A DNA stretch of 64,000 bases from Azolla caroliniana (GCA_043228905.1 JBHGNT010000015.1:12400001-12464000), one strand, 5' to 3'; shown: positions 20,185-38,200, counted from the stretch's first letter. The notes: generated from the sequence alone by a model not told the origin. A program made the numbers and translations.

Positions 20185-23100
20185 TTATTTTCTTAAGACT
20201 AGTACTCCCATAAGCCCACTTGCAAGTTCGTAATGGTCAGCAAGTGCAAAGCCAGCTTCTTTTGCTAGGACTTCTTGTTCCTTTCCTATAGTAAAGATTA
20301 TTATCTGCCATTATATTTCATTACAATTTTTAATCACCCTTCTTTCCAAAACAAAACCCAAACCTGTTGGAAACTGAGAAATTGACTCCTTAAGATAAGC
20401 ATACTCTTCTCTCATTCCATATTGAGCCGCAACAGGAACAACAAGATTGTCAAGAAGCCAGTTCTACAGAAAATACATATAATTCCAAAATATCATGATT
20501 TTCCTAGAAAATTATTTTATGCATTATAGGTCAATGGAAAATGCATCAGACAGAAGAAAGAAATCAGTTACCTGAATATCATATATCACTGTGTTGGAGG
20601 GTCTATTGAAATCTAGTATAGCAACACTCGAGCCTGAAGGTGAAAAGATGGATAATTTGTTTTTGAGTATATCGGATTGAAAATAAGAGTTAAACATTTC
20701 ATAACCTTTCTTTACAACACGAAAAATTTCGTTGAGTGCTTGAGGAATATTTGTGACATTTCGCAATCCATATCCAACTGTCACAGCATCGAACGCTTCA
20801 TTTGCAAATGGAAGATTCAAAGCATCACCTTGGAGCCACCTATTATACCAAAGCTCATATCTATTAAAAGATTGGGTACATATTGTATTATACAGTATCC
20901 ACTATATGCATAGTTTCCATTGTATATTCATCACCCAAAAAGAAAAAGAAAGAATATTATTACTCTAAGTTTCTATAGCAAGGCCAAGCCTTAGACTTCT
21001 CTCGCTCGGACGCTATGATAAGCTGCTCCTCGGCAAAATCAAGACCTGTCACCTACGGCTAGAGTTGAGTAGGCAACAGAAGTCTGAGAAAGAACATAAA
21101 TTACTTGAGAACAGCACTGACCTTTCCTTTTGGCCCAACCTTCTCCGAGAGAAGGAATGCAAGATCCCCACTGCCACAGCAAACATCAAGCACTGTATCA
21201 CCTGGCTTTGCCCTAATATTCAGCACATGAGATGATTTCACAAAAACAACACCACCATCGGAACACCAATATTTCCTCAATAAATCTAGCAACTAGCTGT
21301 AGATGAAGTTTTAGTTTGAAATGTTTCAAATATTTCATTTTGAAGAATGAAAGAGAGTATTGCATTTTTGAACACCCTATTTTTTAAGCATATCTACCTG
21401 CTCCACTTGAAGAATGAAAGAGAGTATTGCACTTTGAACACCCTATTTTTTAAGCATATCTACCTGCTCCACTTGACCGTCATTCTCTTCCACACTCTAT
21501 GTTGACCCAAACTCAGCCAATCATTAAGCTGACAAAAAGAAATACGAGCCAAGATAATGAATATTAAAAAAATACAATAATTTAAATTACTTCCAAGCAG
21601 TATATGTTTAGACATTAGCTCCCTCCGATATCCACAGGTCATGAAGTATATTTTGTCGTATGAAAGCATTAAAGGATTCTATGTTTAAAGACGGCAATTA
21701 GCAGTACCCTGTGCAACCATGACAAAAACATACAAATCATTATACCAGCTGATTTATTTTCCTCCAATGCTTCTGCACGTCATTGTAAATAAACTGTGCT
21801 TTCCATTCAGACATTCCAAAGGTCAAATACAGTGCTATGAATTCTACCCTAAAACCTAAACCCTTCTATGTTTAAAGACGGCAATTAGCAGTGCCCTGTG
21901 CAACCATGACAAAAATATACAAATCATTATACCAGCTGATTTATTTTCCTTCAATGCTTCTGCACATCATTGTAAGTAAACTGTGCTTTCCATTCTGACA
22001 TTCCAAATGTCAAATCCAGTGCTATGAATTCTACCCTAACATTGGGTAATGTATTTGCCATGGTAAAAGGACGAATAAAGAACAGATGCAAAAACGAAAC
22101 TCCCATTCATTCCAGGTGGAAGACTGAGCAATGGAGCTCCTGAAAGTATGCAACACTGTCTCTGATACCACTTCTAGAGAAGTGAAGATAGAATGACCAT
22201 TTTCTAAAATATCTAAAGGCAGAAATATAGAACCAAAAAACAATTATGGGGTTTCACACATAGGAGAGATTAAAGACATCAGAAGCAGTTTTGCAAAATA
22301 AAAGCTCATCTATCTGATATATCTTCAAGATAGGAATGCACACATATGCATATACACTATTTAAGATACATAGAATATGCTCTTTGAAGAAGAGCTTCAG
22401 ATGTTGATGGGACCATATCTTGGGGGCGTCCCAAAGCACTCATGGTCAGATCGTGAGAAAATCCTATGCAAGGAGAGATTATTTGATTGACGAGAATTCC
22501 CAAATCTTGGAATGAACGTTTCAATTCACGACAATCATGCTGATTGTGAAAACCCGATGTAAAAATTCATTCAATTCATGGCTCCACTCAGGTTGTGGAT
22601 AGCCTCACAAATACCTATAATGTTGAGTGGCAATCTTTTCCAAGGATCCCATCTAATGTACAAAATATTCCTTTAGGAGTTGTGGTACAATACTGAAAAT
22701 GAGACTATACTACTCTAATAGAAATCAGAATATAAGAAACTATTCTCGTTTAATAGGAGAAACCTAAGGGCCTTTAATCCCAGCACTTACAAGTGTGTGT
22801 GAGAAGAAAGGGGGAGAATAATCATGATAACCGTAGTCATTATGATTGTTCACCTTTGATTTCTTTAAATTTTGCATGTGAAGCAGTGCACTCTAAAGAG
22901 AGTAGGTAGGAAAAAGGGGAAAGTAAAGTTATCCCACATACAAAGGAAATTTGGGCAACATACTACTAGATAGATGGATGGATGGATATTTTTAGCATCC
23001 ATAGAGAGGCCAATATTGACCCACAGGACATAAGTACAAAAGTTTTATTGATGTGTCTCTTTCCTAAGAAGGGATGTTGATAGTTAGAAGCACCAAGTCT

Positions 23101-24025
23101 CAATGTGTGAATAAGGCATACACATATGAGTTCAACCTTGTAAGTGCTCTCTTTCATGTGACACTCAAGTCATCACCCCCTCTTAAAATATCATCATAGA
23201 TTTCACGACTTGCACTATATGCAACGCATGTAAAAAGCAAGTGATACTCTCGTCCTCCACTAGCCCTTTTTGTATACCTTACATGCCTTTATATTTGGCT
23301 CATTTTGATGCCATAATGCAACTTCAATACCTAGTTATATGATCGAGTGTGAAGGAGTATTAGGGTTCAACAAGACTTAATACTTGTGTTAGTAATGAGG
23401 TAAGGTTGAATATGATCAATAGGCCTTATTGCCTTATATAGAACCCAAAATTCAAGATTGCTGTTTGCAATGTAATATTCTAATTTTGTCCTTTTAGCAT
23501 CTTTCCACTTCTTCCGTAATAACTACATATTTGATGGCATCACTTGAAGGCTCAAAGAGATCTTCCACATCCCAGCTTTTTGAACCATTTTTTTTATGTC
23601 AATGACCCAACCAGATGAGATAATTTTGCTCTTGTGATTCTTTTGTAGTGTACATCCAACATACCGAGCAAGATGTGGTGATCTATGATTTGGCATATTC
23701 TTGACTTTTGTAATGTATCTATATACTCTCTGTAGTGCCAATATTCTATAGGTCAAACACTTGTTTCCAAGAGCATAACTTGATAGGAGGTGGTGGATTT
23801 AATTCCCAATTGTCTCCTTAAAAACATCTTCTGAATCTTCTCAATATCATCCCATGCATTAAAAGAGGTAGTGCTTCCATACACTTCTACTCCATAAAGC
23901 AACACTTGTGTGTTACCTTGGCATTAAATAACATTAGTTTCACATCCCATCGATAAATGTCATTTTGGTTGCATTTATTTTCCAACTCTAGTTGCTATGT
24001 AAGAAAAAGAGAAACTATTACTTCG

Positions 24026-24061
<36 letters not shown>

Positions 24062-26783
24062 CATGTGTTGTACTTGACCCTTGAAATTCTATATGATGGG
24101 TTTGACATTTTCACACTTGTGGTTTCTCCATACTCTTAAGGAAGACCACATGATTAAGACTACATGACTAAGAAGCACCACATTATTGTGTGAACACCAC
24201 GTTATAAAGGAAGATCATGTGCTTGCATGATCTCTATCTAATCCTCTTGCCTAACTTCCATTCATTCTCTTCTAGTACACCCAATCAGACAGAACTTTGG
24301 TTATCCATCCTTTCTGAACCCACTCAAATCTCCTCCATCCTATCTGACTTCATTCATCCTCTCATCCAAAGACTCTTCTAATCTCCCAAACTTGCTTGTG
24401 TCCTCTCCTCCATCCTTTCAAGCTCCATTAAGGAAGACCACATGATTAAGTAAAGACAACCTAACTAAGAAGCACCACATTATAAAGGAAGATCATGTGC
24501 TTGCATGATCATTATCTCGTCCTCTTGTCTAGCTTCCAGTCATTCTCTTCTAGTACACCCACTCAGATCTTTGGTTATCCATCCTCTCTGAACCCACTTA
24601 ACTCTCCTCCATCCTATCTAACTTCATTCATCCTCTCATCCAAAGACTCTTCTAATCTCCCAAACTTCTCGTGTCCTCTCCTCCATCCTTTCAAGCTCCA
24701 TTCATCCTCCTCTCCAAGGACTCAATTGATTTTCTATTCATCCAAATCTCCTCTCATCCAAGCTTCCCTTCTTCACACATGATCTCCCCACATGACTTCT
24801 CCTCACATATATATATATATACAAATCCATTCGTCCGCTCCATGAGAAAGAGTGGGTTATGATGGGCATTTTTGCCTCACTCTGATGGTGCTAGTACTTA
24901 AAACTTACACCTAGTGCCTATAGATGCATTCTAATAGTCGCATATATTTTCCACTACATATTGTCAAGTAGCCCCATTGCATATAGTCACTATTGGAGAG
25001 AGGTAGCTACATACCTAAACTCTCTCTCTCTCTCTCTAAGTTCACTATAGAGTTTTTCTCCAACATTTATTATTAACTACGATTTTATTCCCTATTTATT
25101 TAAAGCTTGATTGTAACTAGTAGGTAGTCCAGCATTCACTTGACTATGAAATAGGAATTTCACCTGACACATCCCAGATAAAAAGAAAAAAAGTAAAATA
25201 AACATTTTATTGGATTGGAATCATCACTATTCTGCTGAATAGACAACCACTTTGAATAAATTGGTTATTTTAGCTGGATAGCTCATTTTGTTCCTGCTAT
25301 ACAAACACAGGCTCCTTAGCTGAGTGTCTCTATTTTTCTTCAAACTTCAACCCACTGCTGCTATCTAACAGCTTATTCATAAAGAGATCATTTTGGCAAG
25401 AGCTGAAGAACTCAGTTGGGAAATGCCTAAGATCACTTGAAAGAATAATTAGACATCCACTCTATGAAAAGATAAAGTTATGAAGTAGTTGTTCCAAATC
25501 TCAATCAAAAGAGGTATCACTGAATCAAACTTCATTTGCATTTTCATTACAAGTGACTTAATCAAAGATGTCATCTAACAAAATAGTATATCAGCAGTGT
25601 TCATTTTCTACTATTCATTTGAAGACAACACTAATCTTTATAAGATTTTTATTGAAAGAATACAATTAGTGTTCATCTTGAAAGTTAAAACTAGTCTATA
25701 TCCACTAATCAAAAATGGTATTCCTTTTGAAAAATACAACTAACATTCTCTCTAGTAATCAAACATATGTGCTTGTTTCTAGCAATGGGTATGGTTCGGT
25801 TTCGGTCCGGTTCGGTTTCAAGGCAAAGAGACCGAACCGAACCGTCTATATAAAACAAAAACCAAACCAAACCGTTTATGAACTCTCAAGTATTTAAACC
25901 AAACCATTTACAAAAAAGTAAACCAAACCATTTAGGGAAAAGTTGAAACCAAACTGAACCATTTAATAAAAAATTTAACCCTAACCATTTAAATCAAACT
26001 AATTAAATATTTAAATAAACAAAAATACATTAAATTAAATAAGCATTTAGGTTAAATTTACTAAATCAATAAAAGAAACTTTAATTTGAACCATTAAATT
26101 AAATAAACATTTAAGTTAACTTAATTAAATCAATAAAAAACCATTAAATTAATAAACTATTATGGTAAAAAAAAAGTTAACCAAAAACAAATAAACCTAT
26201 AAACCCGAGTTTTAGAACCGGACTGAACCGAAACTGAATCATTTATCGAAAATCCAAACCAAACCAAACCATTAAATTTTTTTGGGAACCAATAAACCAT
26301 TAAACCATGGCTTAACAGTTCGGTTCAGTTTGAGCCGAAACCATGCCCATTGCTACTTGTTTCCAAAGATTATGCTAAACAATCCTTTGATGTTCATTTT
26401 TTAGGGTAGCGAAAAATCGAACTGTTTCTGCTCATTTTGGAAAAGTCAAACTAACCTTTCCTCCACTAACCCAAAAAAAATTTGGTAACGTAAGTCGCAA
26501 CCATAGCACTAACACCTCCAACTATTTACCGCACCTATAACAAGAAGAAGGAGAAGGAGAAGCAATTTGAACCACTTACATTATCATATGCCGGAGCGAT
26601 GCGGTTAAAGAGTCGTTGACGATCTGTGGAAGCAACGCCGGACACCATAGGAAGCATAATCGAGCTCTTCTTTGGAGACCATGGCGAGGAGGCAGGGGAA
26701 AGAGCAGGGTATGGTGGGAATGGGGACGTTATATGTGTTGTGACAGACGAACCGAAGCGATGGTGAAGCTTCGCAGAGTTCAT
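20185..26783 (-). CDS. MENG: demethylphylloquinone methyltransferase, chloroplastic (8 exons)
   Basis: It encodes the UbiE/COQ5-family enzyme that methylates 2-phytyl-1,4-naphthoquinone with SAM in the last step of phylloquinone (vitamin K1) synthesis in plastids, for photosystem I. Exons: 26783-26580, 21528-21464, 21212-21122, 21052-20964, 20839-20706, 20633-20572, 20463-20364, 20285-20185. All introns are GT-AG and phases join cleanly to 281 codons, close to plant MENG length. The first 50 or so residues are Ser/Pro-rich, a likely transit peptide. Signature 1 reads [10 protein letters not shown] then [14 protein letters not shown]; the SAM loop is [20 protein letters not shown] (residues 97-116); then [31 protein letters not shown] and the second signature [15 protein letters not shown]. 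The C-terminus ends LMGVLVLRK. The start ATG at 26783 is the first in frame with the transit-like sequence; earlier in-frame ATGs exist but give low-complexity text. Family assignment is strong; substrate is inferred from homology. Confidence 0.93.
21341..21474. repeat. 67-bp tandem duplication across MENG exon 2 donor
   Basis: A unit of about 67 bp starting TGAAGAATGAAAGAGAGTAT occurs twice head to tail (21341-21407 and 21408-21474). The right copy contains the real exon 2 end and its GT donor (21463); the left copy holds a duplicate of the exon end and donor inside intron 2. Confidence 0.9.
21677..22040. repeat. 187-bp tandem duplication in MENG intron 1
   Basis: TTCTATGTTTAAAGACGGC begins at 21677 and again at 21864. 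The two copies are nearly identical to the ATTCTACCCTAA stretch at their ends. Confidence 0.9.
22990..23960 (-). mobile_element. LINE-B fragment: non-LTR ORF2 C-terminal region
   Basis: Minus-strand reading in shifting frames gives [10 protein letters not shown] (about 23915-23880), [16 protein letters not shown] (about 23870-23825), [20 protein letters not shown] (about 23740-23675), then [20 protein letters not shown] (about 23250-23185). This order matches the region after the palm and the terminal zinc-binding part of a LINE reverse transcriptase protein. The 3' end carries GGGTCAATATTGGCCTCTCT (about 23026-23007), shared with 53935-53978. It is full of stops and lies in intron 1 of MENG. 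Confidence 0.55.
24030..24059. repeat. (GA)n microsatellite
   Basis: About 15 uninterrupted AG units inside MENG intron 1. Confidence 0.95.
24137..24775. repeat. about 293-bp tandem duplication in MENG intron 1
   Basis: TTAAGGAAGACCACATGATT starts at about 24137 and again at about 24430, each followed by the same succession (AAGGAAGATCATGTGCTTGC, TTCATTCTCTTCTAGTACAC or near, CTCATCCAAAGACTCTTCTA). The copies differ by small indels, so the duplication is not very recent. Confidence 0.85.
25780..26355. mobile_element. hAT-type MITE in MENG intron 1 (576 bp)
   Basis: The left end is TAGCAATGGGTATGGTTCGG and the right end read in reverse is TAGCAATGGGCATGGTTTCGG-like, perfect over the first 10 bases. 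Both ends are flanked by an identical 8-bp repeat CTTGTTTC (25772-25779 and 26356-26363), the hAT target duplication length. The interior is A-rich with many AACCAAACCA units and no frame, so the element is non-autonomous. Confidence 0.8.
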
Positions 26784-29700
26784 CGACGGGAGCCTAAAAA
26801 AGTTATCGTCGAAAGAGACCAAGACAGACAGACACAGAGAGAGAGAGACGCACGCACAAATAAATAAATAAATAAATATGGGAAAGACACATACATACTT
26901 CAAGTTTTTTTTCTGTTTTATAGAGCAAATATATATATGTAGATAAATATATATGTTTGTCATGTGAAGAGAGAGATCACAGGTTCGAGCACTGGGACCG
27001 CACGAAATGAATGAAAAACTCATGATTACACATGGTAGCTTCGCCCCCATGCCTCACACCTCATATGCTGCCTTCATTCATGATAGCATGCAAGCCTCGT
27101 CTATACAATGTTGCCATTGATTCATATTGTCGTAAAGAGAATACATATTGTGACAAGCCTCATATTACTTGCAACCATTGTCCGCACATGATGAGCTTCT
27201 TGTAACAACTCGGAACCTTGAGTTCAGGACATATGCATTAGTCCGACACACGCAAAAACTTTCAATTGCCCTTACCACAAAGGAGTGGCAAATGAAGAAC
27301 AAGCCAATTGTTGTTAAAGATGAGCCCGAATGTGAAAGTGAAAACATCACAAATAGGCACCTTCAAACTACACATGTTGGCTTGACCTTTGCCATTGAAT
27401 TGAAACATTGTCAAAAAACAAATAACCTTCCCCGCATTGCCTCCAACTTCTATTTTAGAAGGGATCTTCCTTCATACATCCATCACACTAAACCTTGACA
27501 ACTTTGACATAATCGAGTTTGTGCATCCAAATGATTCATCCATGATATCATCCCTTGCCAAATCGAAACAAAATTGTATGTACGAACTAGACAATGATTG
27601 ATGGGGGTGGGGGTCAATATGGTGCAAGTGTCATTGTGGTTGCAATGTTAATGTCTCCATTAACCCATGACACATGCTCAAACCCCAACCATAGATATCT
27701 CCTCTGCTACCTTAGAAATTCCTACATTTACATTGTATATGTTGACACATGCCCACTTATTTACTATAACATCCAAAATATCACTTACCCCAAGTTTGGA
27801 ATTGGCATACATTCCCCTAGTCAATGGTTATTAGCCCCTATTTGTTTGATGCCATGGTTTTCTGTTAGTGTAGTTTTTCCACCATTGCTATCCTTAAGAT
27901 TCAAATATATGCACAATACTTTTCAACATCTTTATATTAGATTACATAAAAAGCAACACACCATGTAGGGTATGACCAAGAGGATAACAATGGTCCCACA
28001 ATATGAAAACCATAATACTATACTTCAACCTCTTCCTTTTGCATCAAAAGTCGTACTGATATTTTACCTAATTGATCAAGATTTACTTTTGTAGGGTCTC
28101 AAGTCCCTTCAAGACTTCCAATAACTCTCACTACTCCTTCACCGTGACGTATATTTGATCATATACTATGTCACCCACTTATTTTTCATTAGTTCTTAAC
28201 TCAAACAAATACCATTCTTGATTCACTCTCCTTTACACATACACATTGCTTACATTGTACTAAATAAATAAAATAGAAAAGGAGAGACAAAGAACAAAAT
28301 AATTACGATACATAAAGTAATCTATTGAATAGCTAAAAGTTTTTTTATAGAAATGAAAGCTCTTTATTTATATACAATCATCCGCATTTATATACTATAG
28401 TAGGTTACCATCCCACTATTTATTCTTAAAGGTTGATATCTATTGGTTGATTAAACAACAATCGCTTTTAGTTAAATAAGTAACCTTGTTATTAAAGAGG
28501 ATTTTATTCCCTATCTTAGCATATGCCTGAATACCTACTATATATACAATATGGCCTTCTAGTAGTGTTCACACACTTGGGGGAAATGGAGTCCATAATT
28601 GAATCTATATTTGATGGTTGGAAAGATATTAGATGAGAAGGGAGAGTTTAGGGACGGCAAATATAACTTTCATCATTTGGTTGGTCGAAGGAAGGCAAGG
28701 AGTCAAAGAGTTCAATGGTTGGGAGTGGGTTGGGGAAGTTGGGCTACGATTGGGTGGATGAGGGGCAACAACATTCAAGGCGACGTCACACACATGGTGG
28801 GAGTTATCAAGGCTTTTTGACAATACTCATTAATGTTTCCTACACATCATGGTTTTATTGAAGCTAGAGGAGTGAAGGTGGGTATCCACTAGTTTGGCCT
28901 CGGTCTACCCAAGGAGAGCCTTAGTCTTTTGGAGTTTGTGCCTATCTTCTTCTCTCAACCTTCGTGGTGGGTGTAGAACAACATCTTATCCCTAGACTAC
29001 CCCTGATCATGATTTTTGTGAGTTGGTGGGCTCTCCGAGGGCAGGGAGACATTGTAGAGTTTGGGCACTATTGGCCCCTCTTGGCCGAATCGTAGTTGAG
29101 ATGTTGTCCTAGAATGTTTGAACACGATTAGAAGGCCATAATGTATCTATTTGGGATATAGGTTAGATTAAGAAATAAAGGGGCATTTAAATACAAAAGC
29201 TACCAAATTAAGTTGAAAGTGGTGTTTGGTAAGACAACCAACAAATCCCAGTTTACGATTGGATAGAAACATGCTTATGACATATAAACATCAACAACTA
29301 TAACAATAAATATATTTGCATCTTTTTACTAAACGTTTTTACATAGGTACAACACCACTAATCTTCATCTTCTATATAATAATTTAATTATATTTCATTC
29401 TTCCATGATGCATGTATCTATATTTTTCTTGTGAGCAACAATGAAAAGGGTGAATAGGGGTGTGTATGCTCATGTGCGTGCATGTGTGTGAACACGAGTA
29501 ACCAGAGACATTCAAAACGAGCGTTTGTGAGACTAAATTCGAGATGTATGTGTATGGGTCAATTGCCTAAAATTTGTTCAATGTTTTGCTAAACACATTC
29601 CTCTGTTCAGTTTTTTTAGAAATCACAAAAATGTATAAATACGTACACATCTATATGTAACTTTTGTTCCCTTTTTTTCTTTTTTGTTCCACCCCTTTCT

Positions 29701-30693
29701 CACCTCGATGAACCATCGAAGTTGGCTCACCGAAGTTTGATTTAACACTTCAACAATTCATCGAGAGGTAGGGTTGACACCTTGTTAGAGTTGTGAAATA
29801 ATGACAAATACTTAAAATGTTGGGAAAACTACGACCACATAAAGACCTCATCAAGCCATCTTCCTATAGATGTAGACAACAATACATCCCAAATACAAAA
29901 AGAAAACATTAAAAATATTCTCTGTAAGAAAAGATGGAGCATAAACAAACCAACTCACGGTGGACCAACAATAAGGCAAGTTTGAACAATAAATTCGAGG
30001 CAACCATCGCTACCCACCCAAAAAGCATGCATGCCTATCTCATTCAGCCTCGAGTATAAGAATCACACACTCGCTCCACCCAAGCCACAACCACTAATAC
30101 GATAGAGGAAATGCACACATCAAGTGGGGCACCAAGTCGAGGAAACATTGTAGCAGAAAAAAGGTAGGTTACAGCAATTCGCACGTCTTTCTTCCACCTC
30201 ACACACTCTTCTCGTATGTTACCACTCGTCTCCACACAATTACACCTCTCTCTCTCTCCCCCATGCAATCACTCTTTCCACATCTCTAATTCTCACAATC
30301 TTGCCCTTCTTCTGACTACTGTCTCCGAGCGTATGTTTCCCGTATGAGTTTCACAAGACAATGATAATCCTTCATCACAACATACTCTTAGGTATATGCA
30401 CCCCCTTTGACACACACAAGAATAATAATAAGTTATAACAATAACAATAACAATAACAATAACAATAATATCATTCATTGTAAAGGATGAGGAGGTCGGG
30501 GGTTCGAATCCAGACAACATCCGAAGAACCACTCCTCCTCCTCCTCCTCCTCCTCCTCCTCCTAGACTCTGTCTCTCTCTGTCTCTCTGTCTCTCTCTGT
30601 GTCTTCTGTCTGTCGTCCGGCTTCCCCTGCCTGTCACTGCGCACGACAGCGACGCAGAAGAAGCCAGGGCGGTGCAGCAGAAATAGGAGCGCC
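26784..30693. other. divergent intergenic region between MENG and PP2A
   Basis: About 3.9 kb separating two divergent genes, so it should hold both promoters. I see no supported coding sequence; frames at 27169-27498, 27594-27968 and 28599-28820 have no recognised motif. Microsatellite-like tracts include AAATAAATAAAT at about 26861-26878 and a run of ACAATA units at 30437-30468. Confidence 0.5.
30437..30612. repeat. simple-repeat-rich 5' leader of PP2A gene
   Basis: Successive simple repeats: (ACAATA)n at about 30437-30468, (CTC)n at 30531-30562 and an imperfect CT/CTGT tract at about 30565-30612. Between them is GGTTCGAATCC (30501-30511), a match to the tRNA/SINE B box. The tract precedes the ATG at 30694 and may be 5' UTR. 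Confidence 0.7.
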
Positions 30694-35203
<4,510 letters not shown>

Positions 35204-38200
35204 ACAAACTCTATGCACTGATGATGATGTTCTGGATTGTGAAAAATCACCATCTACAGGAGTAGCTTTTGTTGGGATGGTTCGTTAACTATGTGGAATA
35301 CATTGCAAAGGGGTTTATTTAAGTTGGTGATGATGATAGCTGTAAAATTGAACAAGAGTTGTGTTTGGCCAGCTACCATGTATTGAGAGTAAAAAAGTGA
35401 GGATGGTGAAGAAGATAGTTGGGGCCTTCACCAGGTTAGTGACTTCACGTGAGATATGTGTTTGTTCTTTTTCTTTTTCTCTATCCTCATGAGTTCAGAA
35501 GAATGGTGCTGCCATAAAAAAAACCTCAGTCATGGACAAAGGGATCATCTATTTTTATGGCCGAGTTTGGGTTTGATTTTGATTCCTTGTATTTATATGT
35601 TCAAGATCAAGAGACATTGTCGAGGATGGAATGTGCAAAACATTAAATACAAATATTTTGTTTATTTTCTCCATACATTCCAAAGATGAGTTTACAAATC
35701 CCAGCCAACTTCCTATAATGAGTTAGAATCATTGGTGGTGGATTGTGTGACCACAATCTGTTATTCCCGTTCTTTCTAAGAAAATAATATAGCTTCGCTT
35801 CATGTCATTCATTTCTCAATGAATTCTGTAGTAAACTTTGCTAAGATAGGCAATAATTCCTTCTAAAATAGAGCAAGAGGTCCTCATAATGTTAGTGTAA
35901 ATGGGATTTTGATGCTTTTGCGTGCTGCTCATATTCTTGTTTATATTAATGTTCTTTGCCTTTGTTCATACCAAGTGGACGTTTGATCTTAAATGCTTCT
36001 TCCGCTGCCGCGTTTTTCTATTATTTGTTCAGGATTGCTCCAGATTCCAACTTGTAATTTGTGAAGTATCTCATGATTTTTATGTTTTATTTTATCATAA
36101 TGCCTAGTCACTAATTGCTGATGAAAGCGGAAGGCTTATTCTGAAGATAATTGATGAAGTTTCTTAATGTGTAAGAAGTCATGATTTTTATGTTTTGCTT
36201 TAGCATGATGCCTGATGACGAAAACGACCAAATGCTTATTGTGAAGGTAGCTTTAATGACATCTCATGTATCGTAGCACAAGGTCATATATTAAATCCTT
36301 GTAAGTGGCTGTAAACTATATCTAATATTTTTCAGTTTAACAGCTATGATGAAATATTGATACTGATGGAGATCAATCTTAAAGACAAATAACTCACATT
36401 CCAAGTGGAGTCAACTACTGGAATAGTATCATCATAAATAGCTTCGAATTGAAAACAATAAACTAGCATTCTTAACTAGTCATCATGTGAATCAGAGTTT
36501 GGAATTAGATTGTTTTATCAGCTTCTATATAAACGCATTTAATACCTTACCTTCTATCAAGGGCCCCCAAAACCCTTGGTGGCCACTTTTCATCTTCCAG
36601 AAATACTTCTTGAAGTTTTTTTTGTTTGTGTACGATCCAAGTCTACACTAGTCTTGAGTTTGACCTGATTGTCATAGTATGAAAACTATGAAGTAAAAAC
36701 TTGTTAATTGCGATTGGTTTCATATTGAAATTTGTAATATTTTATGCCGAGGCCCTTTTGTAGGTCTTGCTATGCAAGCATTGACTTTATACAATGCAAT
36801 GGTTTTCAGCCCTGGAGTTGTCGAAGACATATTTATACGTTTTTGGGTTTAGTTGGTTTCATCATTATCTTGGAGCTAGTCGACTTGACTTTTAAATTCT
36901 TCAATCATTGACTTAACTTGGTTAAGTTGTTTTGAGATTGCACTTCTTGTTAATATATGTTCAAAGCATTTGTTATCTATACCATTGTCATTTCTCTTTG
37001 GAACAAATGAATTTGGAGATTTGTAGTGAGGTGTACAAATTGGCCAACATTTTGTTATGTATTGCGTTTGATTGACGTTAAATTTGAAGAGTCCATTAAT
37101 TGATTCACCCCATTCATTAAGAGGTAGATGTAGGGTTTTAATTAGTTCCACATACTTTTAAATATTACATTCATCCTTTTAAATCAAAATTTATTGACGA
37201 GATATTCAAAACAAACTACCTTACTAAACTTTGCATTATCTTTCTCTTGTATACATACCCCATAGTTGCATAGAGTCAAATTAATCTATGTTGATCATGA
37301 TTATGTTGTACCTTTGGCTATATGTTTTGGTAATTATGCAAATCTAAGGGATATTGTGTGAGTATTGAGACAAGTTAGGACGATCTTGTAATTGTAGAAT
37401 TGAAGAGTTTTTGGCTATTTTCTAGAAGGCAAGGTACCTTGGGGTACCTTGGTAATTTTGCAAAAGTTACAAGCGTTTTGGTTTTTTACCATACAATGAG
37501 ATCCTATTACAAAGCCTTATGGTACTTTGTCATATATAAAGCAATTACAATCTACAATATAATATATAATTTTATACATAACACACAATCTCTTATCTAT
37601 TTTTGCACATAAAACTAGTAGTATTTTGTTTGGAAATGAATACAATTTGTTTCTTGATAGAAAAAAAGGAAAGTTCCCATGTTATTCATCTTCAAAAAAC
37701 CATTAGGAAAAGTTAGGTTATCTTTTAGAGCCATTAGATCTTGAAAATCTGGACAGTAGAGTGTGTGGTTAGTCACAGTTGGCGATATCCAAATAACATC
37801 ACATTGTAGCCTTTGTAAGTACTCTTTTTACTTTTACTTTTGATAGTTTTTAGTAGCTTTTCCTTGGGGTGGGGTTTTTTAGGTGGGTGGGAGGCAAGTG
37901 ACAAGAAAAACATTTTCCTTGAGCACTTGAATAACTTCTACCTAAATCCTAAGTGTCATTCACATGGAAACAATCACTATATTACTTTGACCTTCATTCA
38001 ATGGGGTGTATGTATGTGTGTATGTTTGCTTGCCTTGGTTGGTGGTACCATTACATGTTTGGTTTGAATTGACACTCACAATCACAAAAGTAGCAAATCA
38101 GTGTGTGATTCAATCAACTAGGATATGTTCATACTTAATCTAAGACCAATTAATAAGTTTTAAATCATGTAATTAGTAGAGCTTGTTCGTAACAATTGAA

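Noticed and set aside
26976-27000. B-box-like GGTTCGAGCAC near the MENG start, possible tRNA
   Set aside because: No A box, acceptor stem or cloverleaf could be drawn.
26580-27050. Upstream in-frame extension of MENG exon 1 to an ATG at 27050
   Set aside because: The extension encodes low-complexity text from ATATAT and repeat-like DNA; the ATG at 26783 gives a normal transit peptide.
27169-27498. 109-codon plus-strand frame between MENG and PP2A
   Set aside because: No recognisable motif, no splice context, composition like the surroundings.
28599-29150. Possible remnant protein around 28.6-29.1 kb (GWSKEGKE-like text in several frames)
   Set aside because: It vaguely resembles plant transposon-associated proteins, but no motif was firm enough to name.
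37840-38067. 75-codon frame in the PP2A-LINE gap
   Set aside because: Short, no motif, ends in a GTGTGT-like stretch.
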